Origin: Phallus indusiatus
Lineage: Eukaryota; Basidiomycota; Agaricomycetes; Phallales; Phallaceae
Direction of reading: 5' to 3'
Assembly (NCBI GenBank): GCA_027605045.1
Contig: JAQFWX010000010.1
Span: 686,879-750,878 of the forward strand
DNA: 64,000 bases
Shown: in pieces, positions 1 through 11,164 of the stretch
Position numbering within the stretch: the stretch's first letter is position 1
Layout of the letters: the number at the start of each line of letters is the position of its first letter
Notes under the pieces: model-generated
What the model saw: the letters and a program-made list of their open reading frames with translations, nothing else
Told to the model about the DNA's origin: nothing
The model's database searches: none
Program-made: the position numbers and the translations under genes

Positions 1-1720
1 TTTAGGTTTATAAACCTAAAAAATGTGATTTTCGATTTTTGCGACATTCTAATCACCTGACACCAGGTCGTGACACAGATTCTCAATAATCATCCCAATG
101 AATCCCCATATGTAAGCACATTTATGAAGACTGAATAAACGGCTTTCATGTTCATGGTTTATGTCAAAAATGATGATGTTTTCGATAAGGATAAAGTTTG
201 ACGCTCAAATTTATCACGCCTCCAGCGAGCATATCGCCTTGTTGTATTGGTCTTAGTTGTAACCGGGACCGTCAAAACCCAACTGTCAACCAAATTGCAT
301 TTGCATCGTGGACGATCATTCAACGATCATCAGCTCAATTAGGCTAGACGAAAAACGAAGACATGCACAGCATGAAGCGTCCTTAGTACCGAAAGCCCTA
401 CGACACAAATGAAGGGCACGGTGGAGGATGGCATAAAGAGATGGACTAGAAGAAATTCGTTTCATATTTGTCAGATCATTAACCAGCCATCCATTTCATT
501 GATTAAGCTCACATTATGCCAGTCGCAATGGGTTCCGAGCCTGCGTTTGCGACAACGCCAACGCCAAACGATGATCCCTCTCCGTGAAGAGCCCATGCGT
601 TTGCAGCGCGTAATAGATTAAATTTCGCCTATAGAATATTGGCAGCCTAGTTAGATTTTATGTTTGAAAAGAAAGAAATCCCCTGGCGTGGAGATGAGGG
701 TGTCGTGCAACCGGTAACAGGACTTCGAGGACTGCGCGGTAATGCGAAGTGCTGCGTTCATTGTATAGTTGGTAGAGCTGGTTTAAAAGCCATGACAGCA
801 GCGGCAGTAAGGGCGCAGGAAGTACAAGCGTAGACGTAGAAAGCTGGCCTAGCGCTGAATCGCGGAGGTTGTGCGACAGCGACAGATATAGCAGGTGATG
901 TAACAACGAGGATTTGCGAAGGAATAGTTCTGGATGTAATCTGTGGCGAGACGGATCCTTGAACTTCCATGACTTGGGACGCTTGGGGAGGCCCGACAAC
1001 AAAGGCTTGCTTAACAGGTTCCGCCCGTGGAATAAGCACAATGACCGGCGTCAGTTCAGGTGTAAAGGATGAGGGCCGTTGACGATGATAAGCTTGTGCT
1101 TCTCTAAAACAACTACCTTTGAGATTGAACTATTGCGCTGAAGATGATTCGGTAAAAAAGGCTTCCAGCACGTAGATACTTGCTTCTTTGAGCCTGCTCA
1201 ACAACAGCATCGCCACACCGTGCTACCTGTCAGGCGGCTAAGTCACCTCCAATGTGATCTCGTTGAGATGTGAACATGACTGATTCCATGATTAGAAACT
1301 TAGTTGAGTTTGTTTTTAATGGATTAACGCAGCTTACCATTCAATCGTGTCGTCTAAACGTGCACTTCCAACGAGATGATTGAACAGTGATTGAGAGTTC
1401 TCGAACACCCGTAAGCATTTGGTGAATCGCTGGGATCTAAATATTTGCTTTGGCACGTTGAATGAAAACTCCCGCACGTTCAACAAGGGAATGTTTTCGT
1501 GAAGATAGCCTGATGCTTTCGTTTGAACGGGATAAATTATGACGAAGAGTGCAGGCTATAACACGTACATGTTATGATGACAGCATCTAGAATGTTCTCC
1601 AACAAAAAATGTTATTTGGTTGAATTAATTGTCGCATCCACGAACCAGGCTGGATGATAGTTGTAAGTAAAAAAAATCGGATGAACCCGGCTATTACCGG
1701 TGTGACGTAGACAGAGTCGT
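1..1720. repeat. Diverged duplicate of DUF6535-flanking DNA
   Basis: No gene is supported here. Positions about 30-790 align by eye with about 42530-43770 and with 32090-32500: the shared landmarks include a CACCTGACACC run, GTCGT(A/G)ACACAG, and a stretch ending in AATGCGAAGTG. Positions about 1250-1600 align with about 36000-36400 (CGAGATGATG and GATGCTTTCGTTTGAAC landmarks), and 1680-1710 with 33010 and 44560 (CCGGCTATTCCCGGTGTGAC). This is therefore a further copy of the block that lies around each DUF6535 gene. Short open frames in it look like chance frames. Confidence 0.65.
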
Positions 1721-2245
1721 TCTGAGGTCCGCCCAAGCAGCTTTGTCAGCTGCGTCCTCAGCCACCCATGCTTCGTAAGCGGCATCATTCCGTTGCCATT
1801 TCTCCGCCAAGCGCCGGCGAAGCTTCGGACTTCGCGAACCGCCTTCGCGAAGGCCGAATCTGTCAAGTACTTATAGCTACTTACAGATATTGACGCGACT
1901 TGCGCGACTTGTGTTAGGACCACATACCTTCCCTCAACATCTACCTCATTCTGTCAAGGGAAGGGGCACCAAGGACCGCCGTCAACTTTGTTAAAGGGTA
2001 GAAATCAACTGTAACATCATCAAGATGTGTTGTTTGACAGCGAAGAGAAAAAGTTTGAAACGATCGGGATAAGCTAAGTATACCTTACGACGAAGCCTTA
2101 AACGTGGACTAAGCTGACTCGAGGCTTAGTGTATTTAGGAAATTTGATGACTTATGGGTAAGCTGTAAGTAAGTCTTCTGCTTCAAGCAAACGCAAAAAG
2201 GCCAACCTTTTCCTAAACAGATTATTCATTGTCATTGGTTTTTTT
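1721..2245. other. Intergenic, nothing recognised
   Basis: Neither a gene nor a recognisable repeat could be supported between the duplicated block and the T-rich leader of the MULE gene. The antisense frame at 1612-1923 shows no motif. Confidence 0.4.
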
Positions 2246-2269
2246 TTGTTTCTTAGGTGCCTTCTCTAT

Positions 2270-2565
2270 ACCCCTCGCCCAGTTCTCACTTCTTGCCTCG
2301 CAGTTCTTGTACATTTTCGCCCACTCTCAGTTTCGCCCATTGTCAGTTTTCGCCCGGTTCTTGCTCACTCCGTGAATTGCCCTTTTTTTTTGCTGTATTG
2401 CTGCTCTCAGTTTTTGCGCACAGTTTTGTTCACTCTCAGTTTCACCTGGTTCCGCTCTGCGAATTGCTTTTTCTTACTCTGTATCACCTGCTCTCAGTTT
2501 TCGTCCATTCTCAGCTTTCGGTTCTTGCTCACTCTACAAATTGCCCTTTTCAATCCGCTTGCATT
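2270..2565 (+). repeat. Pyrimidine-rich degenerate tandem repeat upstream of MULE gene
   Basis: A C/T-rich tract in which CTCTCAGTTTT, TTCTTGCTCACTC and AATTGCCCTTTT recur two to four times. It lies directly upstream of the proposed MULE start and could be part of its promoter or leader, or the subterminal region of the element. The long overlapping open frames across it are low-complexity and were not called as genes. Confidence 0.5.
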
Positions 2566-2590
2566 GGTTTGCATTGCCAGTGCTTTTTTT

Positions 2591-5500
2591 ATGCAACATG
2601 GACTGTTCTTTGGATACTGCAAGGTAAGTTTTCATACTTCTGCTCATGCACTCCGATTCAACCAATTTTTAGTTGCTTGCCTACTTCGGCTGGTACCATT
2701 CAGAATGCAGTTCCGTCTTTCAAAAAGGTTATAGTTGTTTTTGCTGTACCTTCTGAGTTAAGTCTAATTTGATTTTAGTTTGATGCCTCGGCCATCCCAC
2801 CACACCCGGTATCCCCACTCATTCAACGTGGAGGGCTCATATCCGTGAGTATCAGCATGTTCTGTCCTCTCACTCTACTGTTAAGCGTCACTCCAGGTAC
2901 ATATGAAACACCTTTACCTCAATGCGACACAAGCACGGGATATAAAAGCTATCTATGATGACGCCCGCCACTTCCACCAACTCTATTCGGATTCACAAGT
3001 CAATCAGACGCAAGCGCAACAAATTCTTGGTGTTCACGGGCTCGACATTATGCAATTATGTCAGAAGGAAATGAAGGATTTAGGGAGTGGATGGAGCAGG
3101 CGGTGGAGTATTAAGGAAGGCAAACATCCGAAAATAAAAGAGCGTGTCCTATTACAGTGGTAATAAACAATATAATTAGTTATTCTTCAACATTTCAATC
3201 TATTGCAATTATTTAGTCAGTGTGGGTCAAGTTCTGAAGCAAGAAAAACCAAAGACGACGAAAGCAAATCAAAACGCGGCTTCCAAATCAATAATGTGCA
3301 ACAATGGAATCGCAAAATGCCATACGACTTCACAGAGTGCCTCGCGCATATTGATATAACATACCGTGCTAATTCTTCAAAAATCTTGCGTATCACCGGA
3401 ATTTTGGATCATAATTCTGCTTGTGAGAATCAAACCATGCAACGGCTGCCACCTGTCCCGCTTCATCCTCATGTTTGGAAAATCGCTTTGAACCAGCTCA
3501 ATAATGGCGCGAGGTAACCAATTTTTCTCATTCTTTCAATTTTTTCATTCAATGTCATTTAGTATAACTGCTATTCAAGCGCAAAATCGACACCTTTGCG
3601 ACTCCCGGCTTTACAATGGCCAGACCACTTTAGACCCAATGAAAGCCAATGTCCGCTATGTGTTTTTGCCCCAGGACTCTAGCCGTCTCTACAAAATGCA
3701 TGCACGGTTGAAAGGAGTTGATCTTCTCCAATCTCCACAACAAAACATCGACGATTGGCTTAATTCAGCTAGCCCGCTTTACAAGCCGGAACTCACAAAA
3801 GCGGTTTTTTATTATAAAGCTCGCACCGAAGCATCCGATCGCTTCAAAATCTGTATACAAACTGACGATATGAAGTCCGCTGCTTGGAAATATGCACATG
3901 ACCGTCAATTGATTTTGGATGGCACTTTCGGAATTTGTGACCGTCGCATTCTCTTATTCATCGGTATGGCTGTTGACGAAAAAAAGAAGGGTGTCCCCAT
4001 TGTTTTCCTGCTATTTTCAGCACCTACGGGCACTCAGGCCACGCATGCAGGATATGACACTGATATATTATCAGAACTATTGCGCGAATGGGTGACATCT
4101 TTGGGAAAAGGGCCTAACGGCATTTCGTTCCGGCCCAAAACCACTATAACAGACACTGATACCAAGGAGAGAGGGGCATTGAACTCAGTTTGGCCAGACT
4201 CTCTTTTACTTCTTTGCAAGTTCCATACACGTTCAGCTTGGGCTAATAAACGCAAGACTTTGATTAAGGCTGGCAAGAAGCCAGATTTCTTTAAACAGCA
4301 AATTATAAAACGCATTCGAAATCTTGACTCAAGGTAAGTGTAATTCAATATTCATAACTGTACAAAACTTTATTCTTCTCATATACAATGAACAGTCTGA
4401 TTATCACTCGGGATTATCGTTCTGCTAAGGACCTGATACAAGCGGAACGAAACTATTTCACAATGATGCTAACTGATCCTAATACTTCTGCCGCATCAAA
4501 AAACGGATTAGTGTACTTGGATTACCTCCAATCTACCTGGATGTCCGAGGCTTTATGGAAGAGCTGGTCTGACTTTGGAAAAATAGAGGCCTCCCGCATT
4601 TTAGGTGTTTCCGTTGAAGACATCCTTCCAACCACAAACCATCTTGAGTCCTTCAACTCAGTGTTGAAGAATAAATACATCACAAATTACCGACGAGGCG
4701 GCAAAAGATTACGGTTGGATTGGCTTGTTTTTATATTGGCTACGCAAATTCTTCCAGCTATTTTTGAAAGACATAGGGCGGAGAACTCATTTTATGACTG
4801 GCTTTCCCGTCGATTCTCGCAGTATACAGATCAAAACCTGGTTAGCAAAAAAGAGACCAAACAGAAGTCGCAATCGCCGCATAAGTTTGAGTTCACTTGG
4901 TGGACCGCGGAGGGGGGTTTGAAATGTCAAGAAGAAGTCGCGCACATTATCAAGCAGGCACGAATTGGACAATACAGTTGGACCAGCCCCTACCAGCTTG
5001 GAGCAACCTGCGCTAGTAGTGTTGAAGATATCCGTCTAATTGGTCATAAAAGGTATGAAATGGCAATTAACTGCTTTGGTTGGGCGAAGTGTTCTTGTCC
5101 GGCATTCGACAAGTTCGGTTACGCTTGCAAGCATTTATGGGCGTTTCGTGCTGCTATATCTCAAATGCACACACCATATGCCTTTATTTTCCCTGAGTCA
5201 TTCGAAAAAGCATCAAAAATTTACTCCACCATTTTCATTCCTCCGACATCTTCTACATCTGCTACAGACAAGCTCCAGATTCCCAGCCTTGTCGATGAGA
5301 CCCTTCGCCCTGCTCCTTTGCCCAGCACACAGGCTCATACTAGCGACGAGTTCAATGAGATCTTGGAAACAGTCATTGGGTCTTCCGGTGATGCTGGAGA
5401 AAATCCTGAAGATGACGATGCTGAAGAAGATCTTGATGATGATGAAGTTTCCGGCACTTCAGATGTTGAGAATGAGAGTGAGGAGATTCCAGTAAGTGGC

Positions 5501-5936
5501 TTTTGGCTTGAGATCAGTTGTTTCGTCTTATAGCTCAAGTATGTTCTAGATCACAAATGAGAATCAAATCGCAATTAGTTATCAGCGCAATGCAAGATTG
5601 GCCCATGATATTGGGATGGTATTGCCGCAATTATATGGAATCCATCTCATACTCAAAGAATTGGGATCAGATGTTTCGACGAGCCCACAGTTGGAGGAGT
5701 TCTTGACGCTAGCAGGCAAGATCTCAGCACTTGGAAGAGATAGTAGTGAAAATACTTCTATTAACATGGTAAGTGAAACTCATAATTCATAATGTTCACA
5801 ATTGTTATAATACAATATTTAGTGCAAGGAAACGACAAAGTCAAGGACTGCTGTAAAACGAACAGTCAACTCCATGCTTAGAGCTCCATCCCCCGAATGT
5901 TCTCAGAAACGTAAAAAGAGCACGAGTATTTTTTGA
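2591..5936 (+). CDS. Mutator-like (MULE) transposase with SWIM zinc finger, apparently intact
   Basis: Spliced gene for a DDE transposase of the Mutator-like class, which would cut and rejoin element ends in the nucleus. An N-terminal zinc-knuckle-like region (CQCG near 3160/3216, then FTECLAH and a DHNSAC motif at 3340-3430) resembles WRKY/FLYWCH-type DNA-binding fingers. The MULE core follows: LILDGTFGICD (first Asp near 3918), TITDTDTKERGAL (about 4145-4190) and the CKFHTRSAW block near 4215. A SWIM finger, CSCPAF..YACKHLW, lies at about 5093-5140, followed by an acidic stretch and a basic tail (QKRKKS). Introns with GT..AG ends keep frame at about 3161-3212, 3516-3562, 4334-4396, 5492-5549 and 5769-5821; a first one at about 2622-2781 gives the start at 2591. 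The stop is TGA at 5934. No premature stop was found. The 5' end is the least certain part, and the next ATG in frame is at 2903. Confidence 0.8.
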
Positions 5937-6516
5937 TAGAACTTTATTACAAACTATGTAGTAGCGGATACAGGGTGATCATGTAAATAAATATGAAAGA
6001 ATAGTGCCGCTAGCCTGAAAGCATTGATCAGTGAAACAATACGTGAAATAGGCAATACGCACCGAGTGCAAACATATGATATGGCAGAGGTGCATAGAAT
6101 ATGAGTATTGTATGGCCATTACCTCCTCAAATGTTCCCAACCTTAGGATGGACAGAGCACGTCCTACCCTCATCGGATCATCAGCCTGCTATTACTCCCA
6201 TGCTGCTACTCGAACGGTGAGAGATAACAAAAAGCTGGATGCACTGTTTGGAAACCAAGCGATCTCCGAATACAAACAATTTCAGGTTCGAATATGAAGC
6301 TTGCTAGTGCCGTGTCAGATATTGATGTTCAAGTCGACCAATTTGAAATGGAACTAGCGGATGTGATACAAATACTATCAGAACATTGAGAACCGAACCC
6401 AAGTTTTTGGCGGAAGAAGGTATTGATATTTAAATCTGGGATGCGAACGCAAGTGGCGCTTCTAATAACAGCAATGCTGGGCTACACCTGATTTGCACGG
6501 GCGTTATAGGCGCATG
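5937..6516. other. Intergenic, downstream of MULE gene
   Basis: No gene or clear terminal inverted repeat was recognised. If the MULE is a complete element, its 3' end should lie here or further right, but no pair matching a sequence left of 2591 was found by eye. Confidence 0.35.
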
Positions 6517-8486
6517 CTACTGGTGAGAAGGATGGTGATGCAGTGTAGCGGACGGTAGTTTAGAGGCAGTGTTTACAGCATTGGAAGTTGAAGGAGGAGG
6601 AATGGGAGATGTGCCTCTCGCTCGCTGCGAGAATGAGGTTAAGCCTAGTTGAGATGAAGGAGTTGTAGGACGGCGAGTTGATGTCCCGCTGAGGGTAGAA
6701 CCAGATGAATATGATAGTGGTATAGGTGACAATGACAATGATGATGAAGCAAAACCCAAAGAAGATCCTACATGCATGGATGATATGGAAGAAATGGGCG
6801 ATGCGGCTCTAGGTCGAACGAGCACAGGAGACGCAGCACGCAACAGTAGAGACAACACCGCAGACAGCGCAGATGACGACGATGGACGTATGCTGTTACC
6901 TGCAGAAGTTGCAGTAGTCGTGGGATGGTGATAGGTGTTGTTCCTTGATATCGGTGGTTTCGCCAGCGCTGAAGGTAGTCTCGATGCTGTTGTAGCCGGT
7001 TTAGTCTGCACTGGTTCATCAGGTGGAGGAACACCCATCCCACTACCAAAAACACTAAAGTTCTGGTTCCACAACTCGTGCCTCATATGGTCTGACTGCC
7101 CAAGAATGGAGATTGTCGATTCTGACGTCTCGAGGGAAGAAACCGAAGCGTTGTATTCATGCTGCCGAGGTGTAGATGCAGACACAGATACAGATGTGGG
7201 GGGTGTAGGCGAAAAAGCGACTGAGGGTGGCAAAGTCACAGAGTACTTGTCTAGCCCTGAAGATAGTGATGGTGATGACGCGGAAGATGCAGAACTTTGT
7301 GGCAATGCGCGAGGGTGTCCGAACCTGAACGATCCAGTAATGCCACTGTTACCCTTGGCACTTATGTGGGACTGGGAGGCGGCATCTTGAAACGGTAAGG
7401 ATATTCAGGTTAGATTGTATATCAATTATGAAGAACGTCATCGGGTGTTGGAGGTAGCAGCCCAGTTGGCGCAGGCAAAGGTAGAGTGATGGGTAAATGT
7501 GATTTTGCTCCTGTTCCCAGATGGGATGTGTTCAATCGTATAGGCTGTCTCGTCGATAGTGGATGAACTAGAGAAGAGATTGAATGAGAGGGTGTGGATG
7601 AATTGTCATGACTCGGAGAAGGCTCATGAACATTGAACAACGACATAGGTGTAGGCATTGTGGGTATTTCGGGTGTAGGCGTTGCAGAGCTGGCAATGGA
7701 AGGTGGATTTAGGGACAAGGTATTAGATTGTATAGATTCGGTCAACTGAACAGAGCGTATTTGCAACCTTAATGATACTGAGATGGCTGAGTTACATTCA
7801 GGGTGCAACGGAGAGCGAGCATGGGTTGAAGAAGAATAGCAAGTGGTGGTCAATGTTTCGTTCTCATTCTCCTGGTTCGCCCCTTGGTCATCAACGTGAA
7901 CCATACTGGCTGTTTTGCGCACCCTATCCGCACTTGAGTAAGCGGTATAGGTGCTCAACCTGCCTCCCGAGTCAGATTGGGAGATTGAGATGGATGGAGC
8001 ATAGTTATGGTACGCACCTATTGTCAAATGATTTGTTCATCAACGATGCTCGGGAAGAGGGACTGCAGTCGCATTAGTATGGGAACTAGAACCGGAACTG
8101 ACACTAGCACCAGAATGGCCTGTAAACCGATCAGTAGAGGATTTTGACACAAAGGAAGTTTTGGAATCCGACCATGAATAGTACGCTTGTATGGAAGAGA
8201 AGGTGTCTAAGGCAAGCAAGTAGCGGCGATTTTGATTGATTCCTACCTAAATAAGAAAGCCCAAAGGTAAATATAAAAAGCAATAACCTACAGTAAGTAC
8301 GTTTTGATGGTTTGTCATCTTCTGTAATGGCGAAAGAGATTGTGATAGTAGCGACATCGTCCATGTGTGGATAATGGAAGCGAGCAGGCCACACAAGCGC
8401 TCAGAGTACTCATCGACATCACTCAATTGCACGATCAAGGAAATTCTGAGCAAACATTTTATTTTACTATTATATTGTACAAACAA
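6517..8486 (-). CDS. Hypothetical Ser/Thr/Pro-rich protein, exon structure uncertain
   Basis: Three long minus-strand frames (about 8470-8080, 8027-7422 and 7375-6517) have one composition, rich in Ser, Thr and Pro, and look like exons of one gene. The N-terminal part (SDVDEYSERLCGLLASIIHT, about 8425) is the only stretch of ordinary globular composition. A donor-like GTAGGTTATTG near 8290 supports an intron there. Borders near 8025-8050 and 7391-7432 are weak because the introns would be short or out of phase, so the gene may be decayed. No family was recognised and no function is proposed. Confidence 0.35.
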
Positions 8487-8551
8487 GACAGGTGTACTAT
8501 AGCATTAAGAAAGTAATTGTTTCAGAACACGCTAATTCTTTAGCTTTTGGA

Positions 8552-8750
8552 GGAAACAGTGAGACTGGGATCAAGAAACTTTTTTGACAAAACAAAGCGA
8601 ATAAGAAAAAAAGAAAAATGAACAGACGCAATTTTTTTGGGTTTTAAAAAACAGTGAGACTGGTATCAAGAAAATTCTTTTTGACAAAACAAATAAGCAA
8701 ATAAGAAATAAAGAAAAATGAACAGACATAATTTTTTTGGTTTAAATTGT
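8552..8750. repeat. Two tandem copies of an A-rich ~97-bp unit
   Basis: CAGTGAGACTGG(G/T)ATCAAGAAA is followed by TTTTTTGACAAAACAAA and AAAAATGAACAGAC(G/A)(C/T)AATTTTTTTGG, first at about 8557-8643 and again at about 8652-8741. It lies in the gap between two minus-strand genes and carries no open frame. Confidence 0.75.
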
Positions 8751-8830
8751 CATGAGAGATAGCACAAGGATGAAGATGAAGAAGAAAGAAATGTTACGAA
8801 AAATAACAAAATAACGATGATAATCTACTT

Positions 8831-11164
8831 TTAAAAGTTGAAAATCGAGAAGGAAAATGGTGATGTTAGATTGGTATTATTCTCACCGGTAGAGGCGGGA
8901 GGGGTTGCCGGAACGGTGGCCATTAGTGCGTGTTCGGTAGTAGAAGTGAGAAGTTCATTGGGGGTGGGAGATAAGACAGACGTAGCAGACAAGGACGGTT
9001 CAAGGATCGTCGGCAATTCAACGTTGGGTTTAATGGGCGAAGACTGAACTGATTGCGAGTGGTTTTCAGAGGCGACAGACTCTGGAGAAGCTGAAGGGGA
9101 AGGGTAGGATGGTGGCACTGGGACAACAGAGTGAAATGCATTGATAGTTGCGAGAGCGTCTGGTGGAAGGGGTGCTTGAGGCCGGTTGGATGTATGGCGT
9201 ATCCACTCATTGCAATTTGGTCCATGGACTTGGTGCAAGTAAGCTTTCCAAAAGAAAAGACCGCAATTGCACCGGTCAACCAAAATACAAAACACTTCGG
9301 CAGAAACTGTCACGGTACGCTAGCGCCTCGCTCGGTTATTCGATCTTTTCGATTTCTTTCGGTTTCATTTCGCACTTCGATTTCCTTCACTTTCCGTATC
9401 TTACCGTTTCCACTATTTTTGTCGTTTTCTCGATTTCTCGAATTCTTCGATTTACTCCGATTTCTGTTTCTATCTCCTCGGATCCCATGGGGATCAGTCG
9501 GGCGCCTCGTACTCTGTATTTATATGCGTTTTCCCTAGAGGGGGATACCTAAGCTTGTTCTCTTAGGTTTTCCCTCCTCTAGGTGAGTAGTTAGTTGCTG
9601 CCCCGCAATAGATCTTAGGTTTTCCCTCCTCTAGGTGTGTGCCCTGAGTCGCCCTAACAGAAACACCGTTCTTGCCAAGTTCATTACAATAGTGCTCAGT
9701 CAGTTTCTTTGAGAAAAACGGTATATCACGGTTGTGAATACCAAGAAGCGTTCGATCGACAGTATTGGCTAGAGGGTATGTATCACCGAACAATCTCTCA
9801 CTTGGAGGGTATGCGCAGGAATAGTCTACTGTATGTATTAACAATATGCGTCAGAAGGTGATATGAGAACTTACAAAATGGTTGCTCTCCCGACTTTTCT
9901 TCTTTCATGTGAGCAATCAATGAGCTGGACTTTCCTTTTTTCACATGGGCAACTGATGACCCAGGTTTTTCTGTAAACATAACTTAAGATAATAATGATC
10001 AATAAAAGCAGACCAGACATACGATTGTCCTCTTCGCCACTTTCATCAGATATAACAAAAGGGTTTGAGGGTCCACCGAGCCTGTTAGGATCTGGTTGAC
10101 GTCGTAAAACTACATTGATTAGTATCAGAAAATTGCAAGATCTTGATCTCGAACCTTTTTTTCCTTTGTTCTTGGTGGATTGACGTATTTCAGGTGAGGT
10201 GAGATCTACTAGCAATTGGTACTTTAGTTGATTGTAAAATATATCATGATCACTTACCGATATGAATGGGTTCAGTCTCTCTTTTCCTTTTACTGTTCGG
10301 ACTTTCCACAGGGACGGGGGAGGACATATCGTGTTCAACCTTATGATCACCATCGTTATCAACATGTTGACTGACTTGAATGGACGGAATTGGTATGGAT
10401 GGGGTGGGTGAGGAGGGTGAGGGCTGAGGGTCAAAGGGTGTAGTGGGGACGATTTCAACCCTCGGATCCCAAAAGCCAGGTAGACCTGGAAAGTTCAGTT
10501 TATTCATATAGAATGGGATCTGAAGCGCACTTACCAATCACTGTCGGATTTCGAGGCTCGTACAGACGACATGGTAAATCCTTGTTGTAGTATAGCTCAC
10601 TAAGAAGTACTGCTGATAGTTCAGATAAAGTCGGAATAAAATATAAGGACTTACCCCAATATCCACAACCATCTTTTACTCGTCGACATCCAGCGATCGC
10701 ATAACCGTAGTAATATCCATCGGTGGAGCAAATTCGAATCCATAGTTTGTGACGCGGATCGGGAGGATCAGAACTCCTTGGCTGAAGAGTGGGGCAAAGA
10801 CAATACAAGTCCGGCACATTGAATGAACCATACGCCTCTGGCAACTCTTCGGGCAAAAATTTCTTCCCGTTTGCTCTAAGAGGCCTAAATTCAAAGATAT
10901 AACATGTTAATAGATTTATGAAATTTCCTGCATCACATACCATTCGATGACTTCAGGATCTTCTACAGACCGGGTGCGGAAACTATACCAAACTCCAGAT
11001 TTTGCACCATCGCGAACGATCCCCCGGCCACGTGCAAAGTGTTTGAAGTGAGCGGTTTGAGGGCTTGATGTTGGCGGGCTCGTTAAAACTGATAGTACTG
11101 AGCGAGAGCGTGTTGGTGTAGATAGGACTGAGCGAGAGCGTGTTGGTGTAGATGGTTGTGCCAT
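8831..11164 (-). pseudogene. Hypothetical multi-exon gene disrupted by a solo LTR
   Basis: At least eight small exons on the minus strand. The start at 11164 begins MAQPSTPTRSRS, and a ten-residue tandem duplication (TPTRSRSVLS twice, DNA at about 11090-11155) follows. The next exon (about 10886-10660) has a Cys-rich stretch, YCLCP ... AGCRRVKDGCGYW, faintly like a GRF-type zinc finger. A Pro/Ser linker with a basic patch (NSKRKRETE) and an acidic FVISDESGEED motif, which could bind SUMO, come after it. The last exons hold PSERLFGDTYPLANTVD, then NELGKNGVS, then AEVFCILVDRCNCG. Exon 11164 joins the next in phase (..EW|PLRANG) over a GTATGT..TTTAG intron. The frame is cut between KNGVS and AEVFC by the LTR at 9308-9659. 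The family is unknown. Confidence 0.55.
9308..9659 (+). mobile_element. Solo LTR, family A, copy 1
   Basis: 352 bp with LTR-like ends (TGTCACGGTACGC ... GCCCTAACA) flanked by a perfect 5-bp duplication, GAAAC at 9303-9307 and 9660-9664. A related copy lies at 34710-35105. A TATA-like TATTTATATG sits at 9517-9526, and a CTTAGGTTTTCCCTCCTCTAGGTG-like unit occurs twice near the 3' end. The private target duplication on both sides means this is a solo LTR and not one end of a full element. It interrupts the minus-strand gene 8831-11164 in a coding exon. Confidence 0.88.

Noticed and set aside
1612..1923. 103-aa minus frame at the left edge
   Set aside because: No motif, and only its last 30 bp align with the duplicated blocks, where the frame is not kept.
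2246..2772. Two long overlapping plus-strand frames as genes
   Set aside because: Pyrimidine-rich repeat composition (Phe/Leu/Ser runs) with frames open by bias; better explained as leader DNA of the MULE gene.
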